Under the pieces are notes generated by a model that searched no databases, was not told the origin of the DNA, and was given only the letters and a program-made list of their open reading frames with translations. A stretch of 63,804 bases of DNA. Origin: AC-32 sp036265535. Lineage in GTDB: Bacteria > Actinomycetota > Thermoleophilia > Gaiellales > Gaiellaceae. Shown piece by piece: positions 14,756 through 21,877 of the stretch (its first letter is position 1; each line of letters opens with the position of its first letter). The stretch is from assembly GCA_036265535.1 (NCBI GenBank), contig DATAOV010000005.1, positions 1 through 63,804 of the forward strand, written 5' to 3'. Both the position numbers and the translations under genes were made by a program.

Positions 14756-14771
14756 CCGGCATTACGTGACC
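14746..14771. terminator. Symmetric hairpin spanning both convergent stop codons
   Basis: GGTCACGTA (14746-14754) and TACGTGACC (14763-14771) pair perfectly over 9 bp around an 8-base loop. Each arm encodes the last Val-Thr and most of the stop codon of one of the two convergent genes, so the terminator is built from coding sequence. No U-tract. Confidence 0.6.
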
Positions 14772-15253
14772 TCGCGCAGCCGCCCGGTCTGGACGTCGTA
14801 GACGAACCCGCGGACGGAATCGGTCTTCGGGATGAAGGGGCTCGCCTTGATCCTCGCGATCGACTGGCGGATGTCTTCGTCGAGGTCGTCGAACGCCTCG
14901 GCAGGCCACTCCGGCTTGATCCCGGTCTCGCGTTGGATCTCCTGGCGGAAGTCGTCGTCGCCGAACGTGAGCATCCCGCAGTCCGTGTGGTGGATGAGCA
15001 TGATCTCCTCCGTTCCGAGCAGCCGCTGTGAGATCGAGAGCGACCGGATCTCGTCGTCGGTCACGACGCCACCCGCGTTTCGGATCACGTGGGCGTCGCC
15101 CTCGCTCAACCCGAGCAGCCCGTAAGGTTTCAGGCGAGCGTCCATGCAGGCGAGGATCGCCACCCGCCTTCCCGGTGGTAGCGGCAGCCCGGTCTTGTCG
15201 AAGCCGGCCGCGTACGTCTCGGCGTTCTCCAGGAGCTGATCGATCGTGCTCAC
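14762..15253 (-). CDS. Beta-class carbonic anhydrase
   Basis: The 163-residue enzyme interconverts CO2 and bicarbonate with a Cys2His zinc site: ACMDAR (residues 35-40, Cys and the Asp-Arg pair) and HHTDCGM (88-94, His and second Cys). The short length and the tail ending FVYDVQTGRLREVT are typical of the small clade often annotated as carbonic anhydrase in actinobacteria. It is probably cytosolic, since there is no signal peptide. Start GTG 15253. It stands alone, converging on the secreted-protein gene. Confidence 0.9.
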   Translation of the reverse strand: MSTIDQLLENAETYAAGFDKTGLPLPPGRRVAILACMDARLKPYGLLGLSEGDAHVIRNAGGVVTDDEIRSLSISQRLLGTEEIMLIHHTDCGMLTFGDDDFRQEIQRETGIKPEWPAEAFDDLDEDIRQSIARIKASPFIPKTDSVRGFVYDVQTGRLREVT

Positions 15254-16760
15254 GCCATCCTCCCGTCTCTCGCGTCTGGGCTCGAGCCGGAACTATACAA
15301 AGTAAAGCTTTGCTATGCAGCCAGTTGCGGAGCGCCGGTGGACCCCCCGCGTCGAGCCGTTCGGCCTATCGGCCGAGCACTCGCATCCGCCCACGAGACG
15401 CGTGAGGTGCGCGTTTTCCTCCGGAAGCTGCGCCCGAGGCGGACCTGAGAGGGGGTTCACAGGTCTGTGGCGGCAGACCCGGGTCTTACCGTCAAACGCC
15501 CCGGACGCCACCACCCGTTGTAGCAACTGGGGCGTCGCCTCCGGGCAGTCGAAGCGATATCTAGACACCGAGACCTCAGAGCAAAAGCGTCCACCTATCG
15601 AAAGGAGGTCACCTCGAGAAGGGTGGTCGTGCTGTTTGCTGATTCTGGGCACCACGTTGGGCGGCTCGCCGGCGCTCGCCAAGAATCAGCCCTCGCCGAG
15701 CGGTATCAGCCCGGCGCCAAGCGTCGTCCACCATCAGCGGGCGACCGCGATCATTCGCCTAGTCAAGGACCGCCTCGCGCTCGAAGGGCGACGGGCTCTT
15801 CGCCCCCCGCCGCTGTCCTGCATCTGCCTGGAAGTGTTGTCAGCGGCCTTGGTCGAACCAGCTTCTCACCGTCAACCCTGACGGGACCCTCTCCGCGCAA
15901 TGAGCGTCGCTCGCATCGATAGCGCCGTCTTTGGGGCTTCGCTGAACCGCGTTCCCGATTGAGCGATTCGACCGAGCCTCAACAAGAGAGGGCCGGGCGG
16001 AAGCCCCGGAGAGTGGCCCTAAGGCCACCCAGGGGAGAGAGGGAGCAACCAACCCGGCCACGGCGATTGTTAGCGACTTTCGCTCGCCGTTTCCAGACCC
16101 GCGAGCCTATGTAGCGGATCAAACGCCGATGAAAGGGCGGCAGGAGACCGGGTCTTTCGCGCGTAGCTCTCCCCCCGCGCGTCCCGCCGGCAGGAGGTCT
16201 CCCGCCCAAGTCATGATGATAGCCGAGCCGATAGCTCTGGCCTTCGGCTTCCTGCCCCGCCGAGCCGTCTTGCGCCCCTTCGCCGCCCCAACTAGTGCCT
16301 CGACGAGGCGGAGCCGGGGGCCTGCTCGGAATGCGGCTAACCGACAGACCGCACCGGCTCCGTCCGACAGCTACGACCCTCGTGTGCAGACTCCTACGAA
16401 GCGCAAAGATTCCCGGACGCAGCGGCGCCTGTTTCTCGGGCCAGCGGTGCGGCGGCTGGCCCGCCGCTGCGGCAGCCCCGCAGACAGGTGGCTGTCGCTA
16501 GGTCCACCTCCGAGGCCGCGCCTTGACTTCGCGCTCGAGCGAGCGTGTCGCCTCTCGCCTCCCCCTTCGGCGTTGAGGCGGCTCTGAGGAGTAGACTGGC
16601 TTGACTGGCCCTGCGGCCAGAACCCCGGCCGAAAGCCCGAAGGCCGCCAACGTGTTTCCACGCGCGAGGCGATGAGCCTAGGCAAACAGAGTTCGACTTG
16701 CAGGGCCAGCACCTTGTAAGCATTGCCGAGCGAACTGAACGCGGCCGCCCGTGGTCACTG

Positions 16761-16810
16761 GGGCCGGGCGGCGAGCCGAACGCCTGGGACGCCTCCTACG
16801 ACCCGGCCTT
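16761..16810 (-). repeat. Dispersed 50-bp repeat, copy C
   Basis: Read on the minus strand this matches copy A at about 46 of 50 positions, including both GC-rich arms and CGTTCGGCTCGCCGCCCGG. It is in the gene desert. Confidence 0.75.
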
Positions 16811-16884
16811 AGGTCACGCTACTTCGAGAGACGCGCTCGAGCCTAATGGCCGAAACGGACGCGTGTCCTCTTGGGCGCCTCTGT

Positions 16885-17008
16885 CAGCGGCCGCGTCCGC
16901 GGGGGGTCGGAGAGGAGGGACGGAACGGTCCAACCCCTCAACCGCAGACACGGGCGCGGCCACTTAACCAGATGCCACGGTGGGGTCTGCTCTTGCGCTT
17001 AGCTCACA
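16885..17008 (+). repeat. Second dispersed repeat (R2), copy a
   Basis: About 120 bases, including GCGGCCACTTAACCAGATGC and CCCCTCAACCGCAGA, recur in inverted orientation at 25500-25620 with roughly 80 percent identity and small gaps. Neither copy encodes a recognisable product. Confidence 0.65.
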
Positions 17009-17087
17009 ATCCCGACGAAGTCGAGACCAGCTACCTCGGAGTCGGGTTGGCGTTGAATCCGATGTCGCTCACCGACCGCCGAAAGTC

Positions 17088-17537
17088 TTACGGAGGAGGA
17101 ATTCGGCTCGCGCCCGCCTGCTCGATCTTCACCGTGCCGAGACTGGGCGGGCTCGGACCGGGTGCGACATCAGAAACGACGCCGGTTTGGAAGTTCATAA
17201 CGAATACATCATTGAGCGTGCCGTTATCCGCGTACCAGGTGACCATCAGCTGCTTGTTCCCGACGGGCATCGCCACGTAGTTGGATGTGAACGTCTGGCC
17301 GGTTGGTGGCAGCGCGTGCGCAGTCACCTTCCCGCCCGGCAGGTAGGTCTGTTCGAAGGTGAACCCTGTATTGGCTCCCAACGGGTAATTCGTGATGAGC
17401 TTGTATCCGGCCAGATCGACCTTTCTGATCTGGTTGGGGAAGCCGGTGATCGTCGGAGCCTCTGCGGTCGCGACGGCGATGCCCATCGTGGCGAATACCG
17501 CGAGCGAGACGACCACAAGCCGCTTGAAGCGGATCAT
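17088..17537 (-). CDS. Secreted protein, possibly MoaF/lipocalin-like
   Basis: The 149-residue product has a signal peptide (MIRFKRLVVVSLAVFATMGIAVATAEA). Strand-rich sequence follows, ending GNKQLMVTWYADNGTLNDVFVMNFQTG, whose pattern (M/V-W ... D-V-F...) recalls the small beta-barrel of MoaF-related or lipocalin-like proteins. This is weak similarity from memory. GAAGGAGG lies six to seven bases before ATG 17537, so the start is secure. The gene is isolated between the gene desert and a GyrI-like gene. Confidence 0.65.
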   Translation of the reverse strand: MIRFKRLVVVSLAVFATMGIAVATAEAPTITGFPNQIRKVDLAGYKLITNYPLGANTGFTFEQTYLPGGKVTAHALPPTGQTFTSNYVAMPVGNKQLMVTWYADNGTLNDVFVMNFQTGVVSDVAPGPSPPSLGTVKIEQAGASRIPPP

Positions 17538-17838
17538 GCTTGCCTCCTTCTCCCAACGCCTCGCCGGTGCCGCTCAGCAGGGAGAACACCTCCGCCATTC
17601 GGCCTGGACGAGGCTTGGCTCGGTGACGAGCGCGATGATACGCCCCATTTCCGATTCGATCAACGAGTCCACGTGCGAGGCGCAGCCCAGCCCGAAAGCG
17701 GTTCTACCACCGGCCCCCGTCGCCTAGACGTGCCCCCGTCGGCCGAGGGTTGGACCGGCTTAACGAGGATTCGTCAGCATCAAGACAGGCGATCAGCCCA
17801 CCATCGCTACGCTGCCGCTCGATCCGCCTTCTTCCTGA

Positions 17839-18315
17839 CTACTGAGTTGCCTTAATCCCTGACGATTGCTCAGGCGACAGTACGGCCGCATTGACTGGGA
17901 CGAGGCAGTCGACTTCGCCTTCGCGTCGATAGAACTCGATGAGCGGACGTGTGGGATCGTGGTCAGCGTGCCCGAAGAGCTCGTCGAACGCTGCCGCGAT
18001 CTGGCGGTAGACACCGGGAGGGTCACCGATAAGCCTGAGCCGCAGGTAGCGCCCGCCTGGGATCGTCGTCTCGTCGAGACCGAGCGGGTTCTCTGTATCG
18101 CGGGGCAGGCGCTCGGTGCAAAGGCGATACGTGCCAGCTCGATTGTCGATCAGGCCCATCATCCGACGCCCGTGCAGTGAGTCGAACCCCGACTCAAAGG
18201 CGGGCCAAGCTTCTTGGATCGCGGCGAGGTCCAGTGGCACTTCCCTGCTCAGGGCAGCCGTGTCCTGGCGCGTGACGTTCGCGATCCTTCCCAGTCTCCC
18301 CGTTATGCCAGCCAC
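17839..18315 (-). CDS. GyrI-like small-molecule-binding domain protein
   Basis: The 158-residue protein resembles the effector-binding (GyrI-like) domain: RMMGLIDNRAGTYRLCTE near 65, PGGRYLRLRLIGDPPGVY near 100, and AAAFDELFGHADHDPTRPLIEFYR near 120. Stand-alone GyrI-like domains bind cationic or hydrophobic compounds; no HTH is fused here. The start is set at GTG 18315 because TACGCT lies exactly six bases upstream (leaderless pattern), whereas the open frame further upstream to 18429 is low-complexity. Confidence 0.65.
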   Translation of the reverse strand: MAGITGRLGRIANVTRQDTAALSREVPLDLAAIQEAWPAFESGFDSLHGRRMMGLIDNRAGTYRLCTERLPRDTENPLGLDETTIPGGRYLRLRLIGDPPGVYRQIAAAFDELFGHADHDPTRPLIEFYRREGEVDCLVPVNAAVLSPEQSSGIKATQ

Positions 18316-18541
18316 CGCCTGAGCGTAAAGGAATCGACCGGGTGCACCGTCCGAAGACGGACGGACGCTCGGGTGGGCAGTTCCCGCTCCGGGTCGCGGT
18401 TCCGGGGCACATTCCCCACACTTGCGCACGTGAGGCCGCCGCCAGATCCAGAGCCCGGCGCGACGCCTTGAGCTTCATTCACGGCCGCATTCCCGTTAGA
18501 TTCGCTCGGCACCACCAACTGCGGACAGAGGGGAGAACACC

Positions 18542-19198
18542 ATGAGGGCAGTGAAGGCGGCGCTCGCCGCGGTCGTGCTCGTCGCCGTCGGACTGGCGGC
18601 AGGCGTCTCCGCGAAGGGAGCGGCGGCGGCAAGCGTCTCGACGTGCACCGACTTCCTCGCACCCGGGTCCTACGGGCGCGTGGTCGTCCCGGCCGGCGCA
18701 AGCTGCTTCAGCGATGGAGGCGTCACGATCCGCGGCGGCCTCTACGTGCAGTCGGGCGCGACGTTCGTGCTCGGCAGCGAGGAGCAGCCCGGCGACAACG
18801 GCACCATTGGCGGGGGCGTCCACGCGACGAATCCGGCGAACCTGCAGATCCACTTCATGACGATTAACGGCGGCGTCGAGTCGCGCGGCGGCTCCGGTGC
18901 GTTCGGCGGCCCGTTCGACATCACCTGGAACGCGATCGAGGACAACCACATCAACGGCGGCGTCAGCATCACCGGCTACGACGGCTTCTGGTTCGGCTTC
19001 ATCCGCAACCACGTCAACGGCTCGGTGAACCTGAGCGGCAACGTCTTGGTCGACCCCGACGGGAACGAATACGTCACAAACTCGATCCACGGCAGCCTCA
19101 GCTGCTACGGCAACTCGCCGGCCCCGCAGGTCGGGGACTCGGGGGGCGAGCCAAACCAGGTCACCGGCGCCAAGAAGGGCCAATGCGCGGCGCTCTGA
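18542..19198 (+). CDS. Secreted protein with repeated beta-strand turns
   Basis: The 218-residue product has a signal peptide (MRAVKAALAAVVLVAVGLAAGVSA). The body is Gly/Asn-rich with short repeats such as GGVTIRGGLYVQSG, GGVHATNPANLQIHF and GGVSITGYDGFWFG, suggesting stacked short strands (a beta-helix or similar solenoid). It has three Cys in the mature part (near 35, 57 and 190) plus one near the end. GGGGAGA lies upstream of ATG 18542. An 11-bp hairpin follows the stop. No family is recognised; it could be a surface or matrix protein. Confidence 0.65.
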   Translation: MRAVKAALAAVVLVAVGLAAGVSAKGAAAASVSTCTDFLAPGSYGRVVVPAGASCFSDGGVTIRGGLYVQSGATFVLGSEEQPGDNGTIGGGVHATNPANLQIHFMTINGGVESRGGSGAFGGPFDITWNAIEDNHINGGVSITGYDGFWFGFIRNHVNGSVNLSGNVLVDPDGNEYVTNSIHGSLSCYGNSPAPQVGDSGGEPNQVTGAKKGQCAAL

Positions 19199-19217
19199 GC
19201 GCCTGCTGAGCGGGCGG

Positions 19218-19247
19218 CGCGAGAGGGGTCGCGAGGCCCCTCTCGCG
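19218..19247 (+). terminator. Perfect 11-bp terminator hairpin
   Basis: CGCGAGAGGGG (19218-19228) and CCCCTCTCGCG (19237-19247) flank an 8-base loop, 20 bases after the stop of the secreted-protein gene. No U-tract follows, as is usual in high-GC actinobacteria. Confidence 0.75.
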
Positions 19248-19429
19248 TACGCTAACCGGGTGCCGGAGCTTGCGGCATTCGAGCCGCCGGGTGGTGAGTG
19301 ACGCCGAAAGAGGCTGCGGCTGCTCTGACGAACTTCGCGCTCTTCTGTGAGCGCTAGCGAGATGCGAAGAAGAGAAACAGGCTGCTCCGCACCATCTTTC
19401 AGAGCCGCCACAACCCGCCTACCCAAGCC

Positions 19430-19473
19430 ATCGGGGCGCCGAGATTTGAACTCGGGACCTCTAGTCCCCCAGA
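19430..19473 (+). repeat. attL-like 44-bp copy of the tRNA-Pro 3' half
   Basis: These 44 bases are identical to 27153-27196, which is the 3' half of the intact tRNA-Pro(GGG) plus one adjoining base (acceptor 3' strand, T arm, variable loop, and the anticodon stem-loop up to the anticodon). Here the 5' half of the tRNA is absent, so this is the duplicated attachment site left by site-specific integration. Confidence 0.85.
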
Positions 19474-19593
19474 ATGCGCTAGCGCTCGGGCGGGGTGTGG
19501 CGCGATGTGGCGTGGAGTGGACGAAATGCCTGCAAATCGCAGGCGTCCGGGAGTCGGATCGGGCTTTCCTCCATGCCCCCACTCCGGACGTTT

Positions 19594-19611
19594 GGGCAAC
19601 TATTGGGCAAC
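19594..19611 (+). repeat. Recombinase arm-type repeat pair, left end
   Basis: GGGCAACTATTGGGCAAC contains two GGCAAC units spaced 11 bases apart. A near-identical pair occurs at 27118-27134 just inside the other end of the island. Such repeats are typical of integrase arm-binding sites. Confidence 0.5.
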
Positions 19612-19873
19612 GCCGACTCTTTGGCGCACGCACTCTTTTTCGTCATTGCGTCGTCGTTTTTTGGACGGGCAGACTGCCCGACACTCGGTGCAATCGATGC
19701 CAGGTGGTACGGTCGAGGAGCTGGCGTCCGGGGCGCAGGCGGAGGACGGAACGTCGCCGCTTACTTCCTCTTGTCTCCTCTCCCCCAAGGAGCCGCCCAG
19801 CTCCGGCTACAAGAGGTCGCGCCTCGGGCGCTTGCTTTTCCGTGCCCGAGAACGATCTCCGCGGCTCGCATGC

Positions 19874-20042
19874 CTCAGGAAGGGACCTTTCCCGCCTCGG
19901 CCTGTTCCGCCACGAGGCGGCTCAGGTGCTCCCTCAGCCAGGTGAGTTCGAGCCCTGGTCATAGACCAGCCGGAGCACGACGAGGCGCCCGTCCGCCTCG
20001 ATTTCCAACGCGTCCGCCTCAAGCGGGAACGAGTCGGTCTAC
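19874..20042 (-). pseudogene. Possible 3' remnant of a frameshifted gene
   Basis: On the minus strand, a stretch reading PLEADALEIEADGRLVVLR then LVYDQG is continued, after a -1 shift near 19955, by LELTWLREHLSRLVAEQAEA and a stop. Both halves look like coding sequence, but a stop codon precedes the first half. I infer the degraded C-terminus of an unidentified gene; the evidence is composition only. Confidence 0.3.
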
Positions 20043-20271
20043 ACACCCTAAACACCAGCACGAGGGATGGACGCGGAGGCGGATGGGACCGATGAAGCTT
20101 GGACGGGTGAAGCCGGGCGGCTGTCTCTCGGAGGGCTGGCGGCCCAGCCCACCCAGGACAAAGGGCCGCCCGAGCTCACCCCCAATGGTGGGGAAGGCAA
20201 CCGACGAGGTACAAGCCGACCAGCCCACGAGGGGCGAGTCGTCGTGGCGGAGTTCTTCTCGCGAAAGACTA

Positions 20272-20304
20272 GGGAGCGGCCGGCGCGGAACGCCGCCCGC
20301 TCCC
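20272..20304 (-). terminator. Terminator hairpin after the metzincin-like gene
   Basis: GGGAGCGGCCGGCG (20272-20285) and CGCCGCCCGCTCCC (20291-20304) pair over 14 bp with one mismatch around a five-base loop, ten bases past the stop of the minus-strand gene. Confidence 0.7.
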
Positions 20305-20313
20305 TGCGACGAA

Positions 20314-21045
20314 CTAGAAGCCAGCCCAGGTGAGGTAGGTGATGAGCGTCGCGCCGCCGCGTAGCGGAGCGACAAACTTCGATGTTCGGACCGGGCTGCC
20401 GAACGGCGACGAGACCGCACCGCCGACAGTCGTGGTCCCATCGAGGTGCTGGTAAATGGTGGCCAGCTCGTCGTAGTCGTGCTGGTTCGGATGGGTGCTC
20501 TTGGTATCTGAGGCCGAGGTGTTGTGGTAGTAGTCCATGCAGGTGTTGAGCGAGATGCCGGACTCGTCTTGGTGATCGAGTCCGAATGTGTGGCCAATCT
20601 CTTGGCAGATCACGTGCAGCATCTCGGCCGTGTTGTTGTACTGGTAGGTCGAGCTGCCGAAGTAGTAGTCGTTGTTCTTGACCGTGCCCTGCACGATGTG
20701 CGTCGTACCTGACTGCAGCCAGATCGACGCGACCCCGAGCCACCCTGTGTTGCCGTATCTCGCGCTGCAGACCTCGACTCGTCCAAGCGTCGCTTTGCAG
20801 GCCTTGGGCCTCGTGCTGCCGGACACGATCGTCGTGTCGAGCACGTTCGACTTCGACCAGTCGCTCGAGGCCGTGACGAGCATGCCGTCCCAGAGCCCGC
20901 TGACGTTGTCGCCAAGCTGGACGGTAAACGGATTGGCGGTCCGCGCCCAGTGGTAACCACCCCAGGAGTGGCTTGCGAGCGCCGATGAAGCCGCGACTGC
21001 GGCAAGCACCGTCGTCGCCACGAGAACCGACACGAAACGTTTCAT
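20314..21045 (-). CDS. Secreted metzincin-like protein with Gln replacing the first zinc His
   Basis: The 243-residue product has a signal peptide (MKRFVSVLVATTVLAAVAAS) and a metzincin-type region. Residues 148-158 read QEIGHTFGLDH, equivalent to HExxHxxGxxH but with Gln148 at the first ligand (codon CAA). A Met-turn-like CMDYY follows at 169-173. Glu149, His152 and His158 remain. Matrixin-like proteases cut proteins outside the cell. With one ligand changed this may be inactive, or a subfamily with altered zinc binding. The start is ATG 21045 with GAGGGGG just upstream. It is the leftmost gene of the tRNA-Pro island. Confidence 0.75.
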   Translation of the reverse strand: MKRFVSVLVATTVLAAVAASSALASHSWGGYHWARTANPFTVQLGDNVSGLWDGMLVTASSDWSKSNVLDTTIVSGSTRPKACKATLGRVEVCSARYGNTGWLGVASIWLQSGTTHIVQGTVKNNDYYFGSSTYQYNNTAEMLHVICQEIGHTFGLDHQDESGISLNTCMDYYHNTSASDTKSTHPNQHDYDELATIYQHLDGTTTVGGAVSSPFGSPVRTSKFVAPLRGGATLITYLTWAGF

Positions 21046-21177
21046 GGAACCCCCTCGGAGAGTTGACTGCGGCACACTGAGTCTTACGGCGAAACGCCTC
21101 GAATTTCAAGACTCGCAACCGCCGCCATTTCGACAAGACCCGCGCGTGCCGCGCAGAACTCGCCTCCGCTGACTTGA

Positions 21178-21600
21178 TCAAGGGCGTTCTGAGGCACCTG
21201 CGCGTTGAACAGGCGAGCTCCGCGCCTCTTCGACCCGTTCGGCGATGCGATCGCCGTTGCCGCACAGCGTCTCGAAGGCCTTGAAATGCTCGTAGGCCCA
21301 CTCGTCCTCCGTTTTCGGCGCGGGTACCGGGGCGGGGGCGACGGATGGGACCGGCTCAGGAGTCGGGCCGGGGGTTGGAAAGATATCGGCGCGCGGCTGC
21401 GGGGCTGCTGCAGCCTGAGTCTCGAGGAATACGGGACTCCTAGGGTCGGGCTGAGGCTGCGTTTTCTTGCCGGCACGCCGTTGCTGTTGCCGCCGCCTGG
21501 CCTCGGCCTTGTAGGCGTACAGCACACTGTCCCGCCCTCGATACATGCCAAGACGATGCAGCACCTGGGCGATCCGGTCCTCGAGCTCGAGGTCGGGCAC
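21178..21600 (-). CDS. Hypothetical protein with proline-rich middle
   Basis: The 140-residue protein begins with a helical, charged segment (ELEDRIAQVLHRLGMYRGRD). It passes through a Gln/Pro-rich linker (about 45-95, PTPGPTPEPVPSVAPAPVPA) and ends in another helical part. No family is recognised. It starts at GTG 21600, 34 bases after the preceding short gene, and is probably the third gene of the cyclase-regulator operon. Confidence 0.5.
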   Translation of the reverse strand: MPDLELEDRIAQVLHRLGMYRGRDSVLYAYKAEARRRQQQRRAGKKTQPQPDPRSPVFLETQAAAAPQPRADIFPTPGPTPEPVPSVAPAPVPAPKTEDEWAYEHFKAFETLCGNGDRIAERVEEARSSPVQRAGASERP

Positions 21601-21634
21601 GGCCGGCTGTTCTCTCGCTCACGGCGCCAGAGCT

Positions 21635-21877
21635 TCAATGCTTCCCCACCCTCGGCTGCGGCGTCCAGGCGCCGGCTTCGGCGAGCGCGGACAGGAGCTC
21701 CTTCGCCTGCTGCCTGCCGATCGGATACCTCTCCTCGTCCTCCCTGACGACGCGCAGGAAGCCGAGCGAATTAAGGCGCCAGACCTGCGCCGAGCTGGCG
21801 AGCAATTCCGCGTTAGGTCTCTCCGCCCGTCGCTTGCCCCTTACGGAGTGCTTGATGTGCGAATCACGCCGACCCAT
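21635..21877 (-). CDS. Small hypothetical protein, winged-helix-like
   Basis: The 80-residue basic protein contains NAELLASSAQVWRLNSLGFLR (helix-turn-helix-like) and a C-terminal helix ending in WTPQPRVGKH. It could be a small DNA-binding protein, but no family is recognised. Its ATG at 21877 overlaps the end of the cyclase-ATPase gene by 14 bases, so the two are probably co-translated. Confidence 0.5.
   Translation of the reverse strand: MGRRDSHIKHSVRGKRRAERPNAELLASSAQVWRLNSLGFLRVVREDEERYPIGRQQAKELLSALAEAGAWTPQPRVGKH

Larger units (their letters stand above)
15254..17087. other. 1.8-kb gene desert with repeats
   Basis: No frame here shows convincing protein signatures on either strand; the longest open frames are Arg/Pro/Ser-rich and antisense-like. 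A near-perfect ribosome-site-like GAAAGGAGGTCACCTC occurs at 15599-15614 but no sensible gene follows it. The region contains dispersed repeat copy C (16761-16810) and a copy of a second repeat (16885-17008). It may be decayed accessory DNA. Confidence 0.55.
19474..20271. other. Left end of the island, no intact gene
   Basis: About 800 bases inside the attL copy hold no convincing intact gene. They contain the arm-type repeat pair and a possible gene remnant at 19874-20042. No integrase similarity is visible. Confidence 0.5.

Noticed and set aside
15593..15922. Possible secreted-protein gene after the strong ribosome-site sequence at 15599
   Set aside because: The start spacing is wrong in every frame and all three translations are Arg/Pro/Ser-rich without a domain or consistent signal peptide.
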